Positions 52,878 to 62,089 of a stretch of DNA of 64,000 nucleotides are shown here, piece after piece. The stretch lies in assembly GCA_902533445.1 (NCBI GenBank), contig CACALX010000002.1, positions 1 to 64,000 of the forward strand, given 5' to 3'. Numbering within the stretch: the first letter of the stretch is position 1; each line of letters starts with the position of its first letter. Origin of the DNA: an uncultured Pelagibacteraceae bacterium (GTDB lineage: Bacteria; Pseudomonadota; Alphaproteobacteria; Pelagibacterales; Pelagibacteraceae). The translations under genes and the position numbers were made by a program. The notes beneath the pieces are model-generated. The model had not been told where the DNA came from. It saw only the letters and a program-made list of their open reading frames with translations, and did not search any database.

Positions 52878-53828
52878 TTAACTTAAAATTTTATAAAATT
52901 GAGATGTTTTTTTAACAATAAAACTATTCAATTGAGGTGAATTTTCTGCAACTATCTTCATTTCTTTGATATTTCCATTGCAATGAAGTGCTATATTACA
53001 ACCTGCGCTGAATAAATTAATTGTATTAAGTTTTAAATCATTGCTTAAACTCTTCATTGATAAGTCATCTGAAATTAAAATATTCTTAAATCCTATATTT
53101 TTCCTAATAATATTAATTATTTTTTTAGAGTGAGTGGCAGTGTTATTTTTATCAATTTTTGAATAAACAACATGACCTGTCATTGCAAATAAACATTTCT
53201 TCTTTTTGAATGTCCAAAAATCATTTTTGAGAAGATATCCATATGTTTTATTAATAATCGGTGTTGAGTAATGACTGTCGACTTTTGCTAAACCATGACC
53301 AGGTATATGCTTCATTACAGTTCCTATTGAGTTATTTTGAAATAATTCAATACAAATATTACCTAATTTAGAGACAATTTTTTTATTTTTTGAATAAGAT
53401 CGATCACCAATTACTTTGCTTGCACCATTAACTCTAAGATCTAGAACTGGGACAGTATTGATATTCACACCAATTAAATTTAATAAATAAGAAGTTTTAT
53501 CTACAAATAACCTATAAACAATTTCAAATTTTTTTTTATCCTTGCTAAACAAATCGCCAAAATATTCAGATGTCATATTATCAAAGGAAATTAAATTTCT
53601 TAATCTGTTTACCCTTCCTCCTTCCTGATCAATCATGATTGGATATTTTTTATCCTTAAAAATTTTTCTAATACTAGAGGTTAATTTTTTAACTTGATCA
53701 AAAGATTTAATATTTCTAGTAAATAAGATAATTCCCCAAGGTTTATATTTTTTTAGAAATAAAATTTCGTTATTAGATAACTTTGTTGATTTTAAACCAA
53801 CTATGAAAGATTTTCTTTTACTTATCAT
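52878..53828 (-). CDS. nagZ: Beta-N-acetylhexosaminidase (family GH3)
   Basis: NagZ removes GlcNAc from anhydro-muropeptides during cell wall recycling. The 316-residue protein has the family MIDQEGGRVNRL motif near residue 63 and MKHIPGHGLAKVDSH (Asp-His dyad loop) near 165. The nucleophile is Asp in ISDDLSMKSL near residue 246. It overlaps the upstream 87-residue gene by 11 bases. Confidence 0.93.
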   Translation of the reverse strand: MISKRKSFIVGLKSTKLSNNEILFLKKYKPWGIILFTRNIKSFDQVKKLTSSIRKIFKDKKYPIMIDQEGGRVNRLRNLISFDNMTSEYFGDLFSKDKKKFEIVYRLFVDKTSYLLNLIGVNINTVPVLDLRVNGASKVIGDRSYSKNKKIVSKLGNICIELFQNNSIGTVMKHIPGHGLAKVDSHYSTPIINKTYGYLLKNDFWTFKKKKCLFAMTGHVVYSKIDKNNTATHSKKIINIIRKNIGFKNILISDDLSMKSLSNDLKLNTINLFSAGCNIALHCNGNIKEMKIVAENSPQLNSFIVKKTSQFYKILS

Positions 53829-54081
53829 TATCTAATAATTTCCAAAAATTAAATTTTTTCTTTTTCTTTTTGTTTGTTTGCTTAACATACTCAATTACAT
53901 TTTGAGTATCGTTCTCTAAAACTGGTAAATTTTTTGAATATAATTTTATTTTCTCATCAATATTTTGATGAGATCTATATGATTTCTTTTTGTGTTCATC
54001 TGAAAAATAATATTTGCCTGTAAAAAAAATAAACAAAAATATTACTAAAACAAATATTAAGTACTTTATTTCCTTAAGCAT
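53818..54081 (-). CDS. Small membrane-anchored protein in the SPOR-gene position
   Basis: The 87-residue protein has one N-terminal helix (about 5-24, IKYLIFVLVIFLFIFFTG) and a short, basic periplasmic tail ending FNFWKLLDNDK. In many alphaproteobacteria a SPOR-domain protein lies between argS and nagZ. This protein keeps the position and anchor but has no SPOR domain. It may be a reduced homologue or unrelated. It overlaps argS by 1 base. Confidence 0.62.
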   Translation of the reverse strand: MLKEIKYLIFVLVIFLFIFFTGKYYFSDEHKKKSYRSHQNIDEKIKLYSKNLPVLENDTQNVIEYVKQTNKKKKKKFNFWKLLDNDK

Positions 54082-55814
54082 TACATTTGATTAGGTGTAT
54101 CAACACCAACAATATCCATACCTGTTTTAATAACATTAGAGATAGCCTTCAAAAATATCAATTTATCTGGTGATACTGTTTTTTGATCAATAATGAACCT
54201 TTTTCCTGGAAATTGTTTTCCTAAATTCCAATAAGAGTGAAACTCTGATGCAAGATCGTATAAATAAACTGGTATTCTATGTGGCTCTAATTTTGTACTA
54301 GCTGAGTCAATACATTTAGGCCATTCAGATAATTTTTTTAAAATTTTAATTTCATCGTTAGAATATTCAAAATTAAAATTATTTATTTCAACTTTTGAAT
54401 TTAAGTCTTTGTCTATATGTCTAAATACAGATGAAATTCTAGCATAACAATATTGAACATAATATAATGGATTGTCTTTAGATTTTTCTTTGACAGCATC
54501 AAAATCAAAATCTAATTCAACATCACTACTTCTATTTAACATAATAAATCTTGTTGCATCTTTACCAACTTCTTCAATCAAGTCATCAACGGTAATATAA
54601 TCCCCTTTTCTTTTTGACATTTTAAAAGGTTTGTTATCTTTTATAAGTTTTACTAACTGACTGATTTTACAAATTAATTTACCTTTCCTTCCTGATAGAG
54701 CTTCAACAGATGAGATAATACGTTTTATATAACCTGCATGATCTGCACCTAGAATATTGATTAAATAATCAAATTTTCTATCAACTTTATTTTTATGATA
54801 GGCAACGTCACTTGCAAAATAAGTCCATGTACCATCTGATTTTTGAAGTGCACGATCTTTATCGTCACCAAAGTCTGTAGATTTAAATAATAATTGCTCC
54901 CTTTCAATCCAATTTTTGTTATCTTCACCGGCAGGGGCTTTAATTTTTCCTTTATAAATAAAGTTATTTTTTTCTAAAAAATCTATTACACTTTCAACTT
55001 CACTGTTTAACACAATACTTTTTTCACTAACAAAATTATCATGTTTTATGCCCAAGCTTTTGAGATTGTTTTTTATAAGTAAAAGCGCCTGCTCTATTGA
55101 TAAGGCAGTTAATTTATCACTAATTTCATCAAAATTATCAAAGTTAAGATCTGAATTATTTGAAATTATATTTTTTGCAAAATCAATTAGATAATCTCCA
55201 GGATATAAATCAGGATTATCTTCAGGAAATGTCTCTTTAAAATGAATTTCTCTAATTCTAAAATATACTGATTTAGTAAAATTTATAATTTGGTTACCAT
55301 AATCATTTACATAATATTCTTTTGTAACTTTATGTTTATTAAAAATTAAAACATTGGAGATAACATCGCCTAAAATAGCACCTCTGCAATGTCCGACATG
55401 TAAAGGACCTGTTGGGTTTGCCGAAACAAACTCAACCAAATAATTATTTTTTTTCTCTTTTTCATTTATTCCAAAACTATCTGCATTTTCTGTGATATTT
55501 TTAATAAAATTGGACCAATAAGATGGTCTAAATTTAATATTGATAAATCCTGGTTTAGCTACAGATATTGATTCAATTTCGCTATCTTTATTTTTAATTT
55601 CAGAAGCAAGTTTTTCTGCTAGCTGTAATGGTGAAGTTTTATTGATTTTTGATAAAACCATTGCAACATTTGTTGAAATATCACAATCAAATTTCGGTGG
55701 GGGTATTTCTGCATTGATACCATTAAAACTTTCAGGAACTTCTAGTTGATTATTTTTATTTAAATCAATGATAATAGATTTAATTTTATCTAAATATAAT
55801 TCAAAAATATTCAT
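54081..55814 (-). CDS. argS: Arginyl-tRNA synthetase
   Basis: It charges tRNA-Arg. The 577-residue class I enzyme has an N-terminal Add-1 domain and the HIGH motif in SANPTGPLHVGHCRGAILGD (near residues 130-149). KMSKRKGD is near residue 394, and a C-terminal DALR anticodon-binding domain contains YVQYCYARISSVFRH. It overlaps dgt by 4 bases. Confidence 0.96.
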   Translation of the reverse strand: MNIFELYLDKIKSIIIDLNKNNQLEVPESFNGINAEIPPPKFDCDISTNVAMVLSKINKTSPLQLAEKLASEIKNKDSEIESISVAKPGFINIKFRPSYWSNFIKNITENADSFGINEKEKKNNYLVEFVSANPTGPLHVGHCRGAILGDVISNVLIFNKHKVTKEYYVNDYGNQIINFTKSVYFRIREIHFKETFPEDNPDLYPGDYLIDFAKNIISNNSDLNFDNFDEISDKLTALSIEQALLLIKNNLKSLGIKHDNFVSEKSIVLNSEVESVIDFLEKNNFIYKGKIKAPAGEDNKNWIEREQLLFKSTDFGDDKDRALQKSDGTWTYFASDVAYHKNKVDRKFDYLINILGADHAGYIKRIISSVEALSGRKGKLICKISQLVKLIKDNKPFKMSKRKGDYITVDDLIEEVGKDATRFIMLNRSSDVELDFDFDAVKEKSKDNPLYYVQYCYARISSVFRHIDKDLNSKVEINNFNFEYSNDEIKILKKLSEWPKCIDSASTKLEPHRIPVYLYDLASEFHSYWNLGKQFPGKRFIIDQKTVSPDKLIFLKAISNVIKTGMDIVGVDTPNQM

Positions 55815-56929
55815 TTATTATCATTATAAAGGTTAATAGCATATCTATCAGTCATTCCAGATATAAAATCTGAAATAGCTCTATATTTGTCTTTAGTCAA
55901 TTGATCTTTAGACAAAAATTTTCTTGGATTTGATTTAATTATTTTAAATAATTTGTTAATTATTAATTTACCTTTATTGTTTTTTTTTAATACTGACTTG
56001 TTATCGTACATTTTGTGTCTTAAGAAAAATTTAACTTCTTTTTCCGCTTTCTTAATTTGATCAGAAAAACAAACTATTAACTCATTAGATTTAGCTACAT
56101 CTCTTGAAGATTTTACATTAAGCTTTTGAATATTTTTTTTGGTATTATTCAATAAATCTCTAACCATGAGGTCAATTGAGTCTCTTATAATTTGATTAAT
56201 TGCAATTTTATAATTTTTATTAGTAATTTTTTTTTTATATTTTTTATGAATATTTTTAAAAAAATCTATTTCTATCAATTCTTCCATTTTAAACAGGTTT
56301 GCTTTTATTCCATCTTGAATGTCATGATTGTTATAGGCAATATCATCTGAAATTGCTGAAATTTGAGCTTCAAGAGAGGGAAATGAGTTATATTTAATTT
56401 TACCTTTAAAAACTTTTAATCCTATTAATTTATTAACTAAAGCAATATCCTCAACAGGTCCGTTATGTTTAAGAAGACCTTCTAATGTTTCTATAGTTAA
56501 GTTTAATCCATTAAACTTAAAATATTTATTTTCTAAAAACATAACTATTCTTAAAGTTTGAAGGTTGTGATCAAATCCACCATATTTCTCCATACATTCA
56601 TGTAAGGCATCTTCCCCGGCATGACCGAACGGTGTGTGGCCTAAATCATGTGCTAAACTTAATGTTTCAGCTAAATCCTCATTTAATTTTAAATATTTTG
56701 CTATCGATCTTGCTATCTGAGCAACTTCTATTGAGTGAGTAATCCTGGTTCTAAAATGATCTCCTTCAGTATTAACAAATACTTGGGTTTTATGTTTTAA
56801 CCTTCTAAATGATGCGCTATGAATAATACGATCTCTGTCTCTTTGAAAAGGAGATCGATATTTTGAATTAGCTTCCTTAATTAGTCTGCCTTTACTTTTG
56901 TATATCCCTAACAAAGCGTCTTTTTTCAT
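55811..56929 (-). CDS. dgt: Deoxyguanosine triphosphate triphosphohydrolase-like protein
   Basis: This HD-domain enzyme hydrolyses dNTPs to nucleosides and triphosphate. The 372-residue protein has the signature SPFQRDRDRIIHSASFRRLKHKTQVF (partly quoted), the first metal His in THSIEVAQIAR, HD in SLAHDLGHTPFGHAGE, and a later Asp in ISDDIAYNNHDI. It starts the 10.8-kb leftward operon ending in secF and is divergent from the A-type iron-sulfur carrier gene. Confidence 0.92.
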   Translation of the reverse strand: MKKDALLGIYKSKGRLIKEANSKYRSPFQRDRDRIIHSASFRRLKHKTQVFVNTEGDHFRTRITHSIEVAQIARSIAKYLKLNEDLAETLSLAHDLGHTPFGHAGEDALHECMEKYGGFDHNLQTLRIVMFLENKYFKFNGLNLTIETLEGLLKHNGPVEDIALVNKLIGLKVFKGKIKYNSFPSLEAQISAISDDIAYNNHDIQDGIKANLFKMEELIEIDFFKNIHKKYKKKITNKNYKIAINQIIRDSIDLMVRDLLNNTKKNIQKLNVKSSRDVAKSNELIVCFSDQIKKAEKEVKFFLRHKMYDNKSVLKKNNKGKLIINKLFKIIKSNPRKFLSKDQLTKDKYRAISDFISGMTDRYAINLYNDNK

Positions 56930-56979
56930 CCTTTAATTAAAATAATTAAGTATTATATTAGTAATATCAGTGTTGAGAC

Positions 56980-57297
56980 ATGATTAAAGAAATTAAATTT
57001 ACAGATAATGCGTTAAAACAAATAGAAAGTTTGTTAGCAAAAAAAGACAAAGGTTCTTTTTTTAGAATCGCAATTAAAGGTGGAGGTTGTTCAGGATTTC
57101 AATACGAATTTACTTTTGATAAATCAAAGCAAGATGACGATCTAAATTATCAAAATATTTTAATTGATAAAACCTCTGCAGATTTACTTAAAGGTTCTGA
57201 AATTGATTATGTTTCTGAATTAATAGGTGAACAATTTAAAATATCTAATCCGCAAACAAAGTCCTCTTGTGGTTGTGGTGTTTCTTTTTCACTTTAA
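56980..57297 (+). CDS. A-type iron-sulfur carrier (ErpA/IscA/HesB family)
   Basis: The protein receives and delivers Fe-S clusters. The 105-residue protein has the three ligand cysteines: Cys37 in GGGCSGFQYEF and the C-terminal pair in SSCGCGVSF. It stands alone rather than in an isc or suf cluster, and whether it is ErpA or IscA cannot be decided from sequence alone. It overlaps xth by 1 base. Confidence 0.92.
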   Translation: MIKEIKFTDNALKQIESLLAKKDKGSFFRIAIKGGGCSGFQYEFTFDKSKQDDDLNYQNILIDKTSADLLKGSEIDYVSELIGEQFKISNPQTKSSCGCGVSFSL

Positions 57298-58073
57298 TGA
57301 TAATTTCATCCTGGAATGTCAATTCTGTAAGAGCAAGAATTGAAAATATCAAAAGTTATTTATTAAAATATAAACCAGATATTTTAATGATGCAGGAAAT
57401 CAAAACCGAAGATATCAATTTTCCTTACGATGATTTTTCTTCAATGGATTATGAAAGCCACATATTTGGTCAAAAAAGTTACAATGGTGTAGCAATTATT
57501 TCTAAAAATAAATTAAAAAATATTAAAACTGATTTAATTAAAGATAAATTAAAACAATCAAGAATAATTTCTGCTGAATTTGAATATAAGAAAAAAACTA
57601 TTCAATTAATTAATATATACACTCCAAATGGTAATCCTGTTGATACTGAAAAATATGACTACAAAAAAAATTGGCTAGATCAATTAATCAAACAACTAAA
57701 AACTTTATCTAAAAAAAATCCAAATTTAATTCTTGCAGGTGATTTTAATATAATTCCATCAGCAGAAGATGTTTATAATGTAAAAAGTTTTGAAGATGAT
57801 GCTTTATATAGATTAGAAATCAGAAAAAAATTTAGAGAGATGATAAATCTAGGTTTCAATGATGTGTATAGATATTTTAATGAAGAGAAAGAAGGATATA
57901 CGTTTTGGGATTATATGAGGGGTGCCTGGCAAAAAAATAATGGCATGAGAATTGATCATTTTTTAGTTTCAAATTCACTAATTGATCAAATTAAAGATAT
58001 AAATATCAACAAAGATCCTCGTGGAAGAGAAAAACCCTCTGACCACACTCCTATTGAAATTACTTTAGCTTAA
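57297..58073 (+). CDS. xth: Exodeoxyribonuclease III / AP endonuclease
   Basis: It cleaves DNA at abasic sites in base excision repair. The start at ATG 57297, giving 258 residues and SSWNVNSVRARI near the N-terminus, is preferred over an in-frame start 30 bases upstream that would lie inside the Fe-S carrier gene. The active site includes MQEIKTED (Glu), LILAGDFNIIP (Asp-x-Asn) and KPSDHTPIEI (Asp-His). Pairing of this gene with the Fe-S carrier gene is common in alphaproteobacteria. Confidence 0.95.
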   Translation: MIISSWNVNSVRARIENIKSYLLKYKPDILMMQEIKTEDINFPYDDFSSMDYESHIFGQKSYNGVAIISKNKLKNIKTDLIKDKLKQSRIISAEFEYKKKTIQLINIYTPNGNPVDTEKYDYKKNWLDQLIKQLKTLSKKNPNLILAGDFNIIPSAEDVYNVKSFEDDALYRLEIRKKFREMINLGFNDVYRYFNEEKEGYTFWDYMRGAWQKNNGMRIDHFLVSNSLIDQIKDININKDPRGREKPSDHTPIEITLA

Positions 58074-59063
58074 AGATTTAATTTTATTAACTAACTCTTC
58101 GTTTATATTTCTTGGACCAGTGTCCAATCTATTTTTATGACGTCTTTCTCCTGGCAATCTTACTTCACCCAATGATTTCATCTTCTCAAAGAATTCTTCC
58201 GCGTGTTTTTGCCAGTTAGTTCCTGAAGTTTTATCTGGACTTATTGCTAGTATAAATTCACCACCACTTGGAGGACCACCATCATTATTATCTTTTGCAG
58301 CTGTTTCATAACTAAAATTATCACCTACTAAAGCGCCCGCTAATAATTCAACCATCATTGCAATTGCAGAACCTTTGTAACCACCAAAAGGTAACAAAAC
58401 TCCACCATCAGCAATTTCACCTGGATCAGTTGTTTCTTTACCTTCTTTAGTCAAACCAGTTCCAAGTGGAACTTTGTGCCCTTCTCTTTTAGCAACTTGA
58501 ACTTCACCCATCGCCATTGAAGCTGTTGCCATATCATAAACAACTGGTGTTTTACCTGGACGTGGCCAAGCGAATGAAATTGGATTTGTTCCAAATAATG
58601 GCTTTATAGCACCAGCAGGTGCAACAGCAGGCTTATAAGATGTACAAGCAAATGCTACCAAACCTTCCTCTGCTAATTTTTCTGTTTCAGGCCACATAGC
58701 AGCCATATGATGTGAGTTATTTATTGCTAACACAGCTACACCATTTTCTTTTGCAGCTTTAGCTAGTTCTGGTAATCCTTTATTTAATACAACAGGTGCT
58801 AAACAATTATTTCCTTCAACTTTAATTACTGATGGAGATATTTTTTTAACTTCGGGTTTACCTTTTCCATTAATTTTTTCGCTTTTAAGACCAATAACGT
58901 ATGCTGGCAATCTAAATAAACCATGTGATACTGAGCCATCTCTTTCTGCATTTCTTATTAAATCTGATAAAATTGATGCTGATTCATCATCGCATCCATT
59001 AGCCAAAAGAGTTTTTTTGGCAAGTTCAAATATTTCATCTAAAGTTAAAGATACCGTGCTCAT
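58065..59063 (-). CDS. Malate/L-lactate dehydrogenase-family oxidoreductase (Ldh2)
   Basis: The 332-residue protein belongs to the NAD(P)-dependent Ldh2 family, which includes malate, lactate, ureidoglycolate and piperideine-2-carboxylate reductases. It has RNAERDGSVSHGLFRLP, AINNSHHMAAMWPE (the catalytic-His region) and FGTNPISFAWPRPG. The C-terminal PFGGYKGSAIAMMVE follows. The substrate is not determined. Its start overlaps the zur stop codon, so it is translated in the zinc operon, an unusual partner. Confidence 0.86.
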   Translation of the reverse strand: MSTVSLTLDEIFELAKKTLLANGCDDESASILSDLIRNAERDGSVSHGLFRLPAYVIGLKSEKINGKGKPEVKKISPSVIKVEGNNCLAPVVLNKGLPELAKAAKENGVAVLAINNSHHMAAMWPETEKLAEEGLVAFACTSYKPAVAPAGAIKPLFGTNPISFAWPRPGKTPVVYDMATASMAMGEVQVAKREGHKVPLGTGLTKEGKETTDPGEIADGGVLLPFGGYKGSAIAMMVELLAGALVGDNFSYETAAKDNNDGGPPSGGEFILAISPDKTSGTNWQKHAEEFFEKMKSLGEVRLPGERRHKNRLDTGPRNINEELVNKIKSLS

Positions 59064-59461
59064 TACTTCGATTTACACTTTTTACATAAACCAAAAAATT
59101 CTAAATTATATTTGTTATATCTCATTCCTGAGTCATCTTCAAAATTTGATAAATATTTTGAAAGTTTTAAATTATTTATCTCTGAAACTTTTTCACAGCT
59201 TTCACAAATAGAAAAAGCTGTTGCTTTCGAAATTTGGCAACTAGAATTTTGACATGCAATAAAAGCATTTCTACTTTCAATTTTATGGATTTTTCCTATT
59301 TCAACTAATTTATCTAATGCTCTATAAACTTGTAGAGGTGCATTGATACCTTTTTTCTGTACGTTAAAAAGAATTGAATATGCTTTTAACGGCTCAGGAG
59401 ATTTATCAATCAAATCAAAAATAATTTTTTGGTTTTTTGAGAGATTGTGTTGTTTTTCCAT
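59063..59461 (-). CDS. zur: Zinc uptake regulator Zur (Fur family)
   Basis: This metal-responsive repressor has 132 residues. An N-terminal winged helix (about 8-62, containing APLQVYRALDKLVEIGKI) leads to a dimerisation domain. Cys86-x2-Cys89 and Cys126-x2-Cys129 form the structural zinc site. Cys70 and Cys75 give additional thiols. Adjacency to znuB and znuC, and Zur-box-like palindromes before both znu units, favour Zur over Fur or PerR. Confidence 0.92.
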   Translation of the reverse strand: MEKQHNLSKNQKIIFDLIDKSPEPLKAYSILFNVQKKGINAPLQVYRALDKLVEIGKIHKIESRNAFIACQNSSCQISKATAFSICESCEKVSEINNLKLSKYLSNFEDDSGMRYNKYNLEFFGLCKKCKSK

Positions 59462-59475
59462 TTTTAAATTTCCAC

Positions 59476-60279
59476 TTAGTTTTTTAATTTAATCGATTGT
59501 TTAATTTTAAACAAAGATAATATGAACAATATCAACGCCGCTGCAATAATTGAGGGTCCAGAAGATGTATTAAATTCTAATGAAGAGTATAGTCCTAAGA
59601 TAACTGATAATAAGCCACCAATTATAGAAAATAGAACCATTTTCTGAGGACTATCGGAGACATTTCTCGCCATTGCAGCAGGGATAATTAACATTCCTGT
59701 AATCAATAATAATCCAACCATTTTGATAGAAATAGCAATTACCGCTGCCATTAATATTGTAAAAATAGCTTTTGCTTTATCAGGGTTTAATCCCTCTGCC
59801 TCAGCTAATTCATAATTAACAGTCGACGCAAATAAAGGTTTCCATATCAATTTTAAAATCAGCAATATAATAGCGCCACCTATCCAAATTATTAGTATGT
59901 CATTTGTAGTTACAGCTAATATGTCACCAAACAACAGACCCATTATATCAAATCTAATGAATGTTAAAAATCCTATCACAACCAAGCCTACTGCTAGAGA
60001 AGAATGGGCTAACAAACCCAGCAAAGCATCGCCAGGTAGATTAGTTTTTTTCTGAAGCTGAATTAATATTAGTGCAATAAGTGATGAAATTAAAAATACT
60101 GAAATAGCAATGTTTAAATCAAATGTATAAGCCATTGTAACTCCAAGTAGAGCTGAGTGAGCAAGAGTGTCTCCAAAATAAGACAATCTTCTCCACACAA
60201 CAAAACATCCAAGTGGACCAGTTACAAATGCAATTCCAATACCTGCAACTAGTGCTCTTATAAAAAAATCATCAAACAT
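59476..60279 (-). CDS. znuB: Zinc ABC transporter permease ZnuB
   Basis: The 267-residue protein is an ABC-3-type metal permease with about eight helices. It carries the characteristic GDTLAHSALLGVTMAY near residue 36 and LLITGMLIIPAAMARN near residue 192. It forms the membrane channel of the zinc importer with ZnuC and ZnuA. It starts immediately after znuC. Confidence 0.94.
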   Translation of the reverse strand: MFDDFFIRALVAGIGIAFVTGPLGCFVVWRRLSYFGDTLAHSALLGVTMAYTFDLNIAISVFLISSLIALILIQLQKKTNLPGDALLGLLAHSSLAVGLVVIGFLTFIRFDIMGLLFGDILAVTTNDILIIWIGGAIILLILKLIWKPLFASTVNYELAEAEGLNPDKAKAIFTILMAAVIAISIKMVGLLLITGMLIIPAAMARNVSDSPQKMVLFSIIGGLLSVILGLYSSLEFNTSSGPSIIAAALILFILSLFKIKQSIKLKN

Positions 60280-61026
60280 TTAATTTTTCTTTATTTCTCC
60301 TTCATCAGAATGAACATGATCATGTTTATGTTCGTATGTTGTTAAAATTTGAGAAGCTTTTTCACCAAACAAAGCTTTATATTCATTATTTTTTGCTACA
60401 TCTATTGGTGACCCTGAACAACAAACATGACCATTTAGACAAACTACATGATCAGTTGCAGTCATAACCATATGCAGATCATGAGAAATTAATAATATCC
60501 CGCAATTTAAAGTATCAGATATTTTTTTTATTAATTCATACAAAGCAATCTCACCTGTATAATCAACTCCTTGTACTGGTTCATCTAACACTAATAATTC
60601 TGGTTTTTTAGAAATTGCTCTTGCAATTAAAACTCTTTGAAATTCTCCACCAGATAAACTGCCTAAATTTTTATTTTTAAGATGAATTACGCCTGTTAAT
60701 GATAATGCTTCATCAATAGCACTATCTTCTATAGTTTCTGTTAAAAGCATAAAATCATAAACTCTAATAGGTAAAGTCCAATCAATTGAAATTTTTTGGG
60801 GAACATAACCAACTTTGGTTGTATATTTTTCAACAGTCCCCTCAATATTTTTATAAATTCCTAAAGCAATTTTAGCAGTGGTACTTTTACCAGAACCATT
60901 TGGTCCGATGAGAGTTACAATTTTACCTTTTTCAACCGTAAGAGAAACACCTTCCACTAACCATTTTTCGCTTTGACGAAAACCAGCATTATTTAATTTA
61001 ACTAAAATATTATTATTAGAATTCAT
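60280..61026 (-). CDS. znuC: Zinc ABC transporter ATPase ZnuC
   Basis: The 248-residue ABC ATPase has Walker A GPNGSGKSTTAK near residue 40, signature LSGGEFQRVLIARA near 122 and Walker B LLVLDEPVQGVD near 145. The C-terminal tail is His-rich (HKHDHVHSDE), fitting a zinc system. The first gene of znuC-znuB-zur-ldh2, it is divergent from znuA with Zur-box-like sites between. Confidence 0.94.
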   Translation of the reverse strand: MNSNNNILVKLNNAGFRQSEKWLVEGVSLTVEKGKIVTLIGPNGSGKSTTAKIALGIYKNIEGTVEKYTTKVGYVPQKISIDWTLPIRVYDFMLLTETIEDSAIDEALSLTGVIHLKNKNLGSLSGGEFQRVLIARAISKKPELLVLDEPVQGVDYTGEIALYELIKKISDTLNCGILLISHDLHMVMTATDHVVCLNGHVCCSGSPIDVAKNNEYKALFGEKASQILTTYEHKHDHVHSDEGEIKKN

Positions 61027-61046
61027 TTAACCCTTGACTTACAAAT

Positions 61047-61059
61047 GTTATATTATTAC
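61047..61059. promoter_or_regulatory. Zur-box-like site 1
   Basis: GTTATATTATTAC is a near-palindrome differing from site 2 by two bases. It lies 18 bp from site 2, centre to centre, in the intergenic space of the divergent znuC and znuA units, suiting cooperative binding by Zur dimers. A possible znuA -35 box TTGACT (61034-61039) lies just upstream. Confidence 0.65.
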
Positions 61060-61064
61060 ATAAT

Positions 61065-61077
61065 GTTATATTATAAC
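61065..61077. promoter_or_regulatory. Zur-box-like site 2
   Basis: GTTATATTATAAC is a perfect 13-bp dyad (GTTATA, T, TATAAC). It resembles proteobacterial Zur boxes. On the minus strand it contains TATAAT, a perfect -10 hexamer for znuC, so bound Zur would directly cover the znuC promoter. Confidence 0.8.
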
Positions 61078-61097
61078 AACCAATTAATAGTGTATTT

Positions 61098-62057
61098 ATG
61101 AAAATTTTAAATAAACTCCCAATAATCATATCCATTTTATCTTTATTTACTTTTTTTGTACCAGCTAATGCTGATATTAAAGTAGTTGCCTCAATTAAAC
61201 CAATACATTCGTTAGCTAGTTACCTTATGAACGGAGTGGCTAAACCTGACTTGATCGTAGATGGATATGCATCTCCACACGGATTTGCGATGAAGCCATC
61301 TCATGCAAAGATGTTACAAAATGCTGATTTAATTTTTTGGGTTGGTGAAGATGTGGAAAATTTTCTAGAAAAGCCATTAGGATCAATTGCTAAAAAAGCA
61401 GAAAAAATTGAATTAATGCAAATAAAGGGACTTCAAGTTTTAAAGTTTAGAGAAAGAAATATTTTTGATGATCACGATGATCATGATAAAAAGGAAGATC
61501 ACGATGATCATGGTAAAAAAGAAGATCACGATGATCATGAAGGACATGCACAAGGTGAATTTGATCCACACATTTGGTTAGATCCAATTAATGCAAAGGT
61601 AATATTAAATGAAATGGTTGAGCATTTAATTGAAAATGATCCAAAAAATGAGGCTAAATACAAAAGTAATTTAGATGAAGCTTTAAAGGATATAGATAAG
61701 CTTACAATTGATGTAATGACTGAATTAAGTAACAGTGTTTCCTCGATTGTATTTCATGATGCTTATCAATATTTTGAAAAGAGATTTAACGTAAATATTT
61801 TAGGTGCTTTTACAGTTAATACTGATGTAATGCCTGGAGCTGAGCAATTAGCGGAAATTAGAGAAATAATCGAACACGATAAAGTTGCATGTGTATTTTC
61901 AGAACCACAATTTAATCCTGATATAATTAAAGCTGTAGCAAAAGATATGAATATAAAAACTGGTGTAATTGATCCATTAGGAGCAACTTTAGACCCAGGA
62001 AAAGACTTATATTTCAATTTAATTAGAAATATGTCTACGTCGTTTAAAGGCTGTTAA
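61098..62057 (+). CDS. znuA: Zinc ABC transporter substrate-binding protein ZnuA
   Basis: This periplasmic zinc-binding protein has 319 residues. A signal peptide (1-26, ending PANA) precedes the cluster A-I metal-binding fold. Conserved His sits in SIKPIHSLA, and further ligands in FDPHIWLDP and VFHDAYQYF. A His/Asp-rich loop at about 124-152 has three imperfect copies of KKEDHDDH, the charged flexible loop typical of zinc ZnuA proteins. It is transcribed divergently from znuC. Confidence 0.95.
   Translation: MKILNKLPIIISILSLFTFFVPANADIKVVASIKPIHSLASYLMNGVAKPDLIVDGYASPHGFAMKPSHAKMLQNADLIFWVGEDVENFLEKPLGSIAKKAEKIELMQIKGLQVLKFRERNIFDDHDDHDKKEDHDDHGKKEDHDDHEGHAQGEFDPHIWLDPINAKVILNEMVEHLIENDPKNEAKYKSNLDEALKDIDKLTIDVMTELSNSVSSIVFHDAYQYFEKRFNVNILGAFTVNTDVMPGAEQLAEIREIIEHDKVACVFSEPQFNPDIIKAVAKDMNIKTGVIDPLGATLDPGKDLYFNLIRNMSTSFKGC
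61467..61551 (+). repeat. Tandem repeat encoding the ZnuA His/Asp-rich loop
   Basis: About three 24-bp units, each encoding a version of KKEDHDDH followed by Asp, Gly or Glu. They lie between the first and second metal-ligand segments of ZnuA. Copy-number change would alter the number of loop histidines without shifting the frame. Confidence 0.8.
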
Positions 62058-62089
62058 CATAGCGTTCATATTTCTATATAATGTAGAAT

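Noticed and set aside
57267-57296. Upstream start for xth
   Set aside because: It would place ten atypical residues inside the Fe-S carrier gene; the conserved N-terminus starts at 57297.
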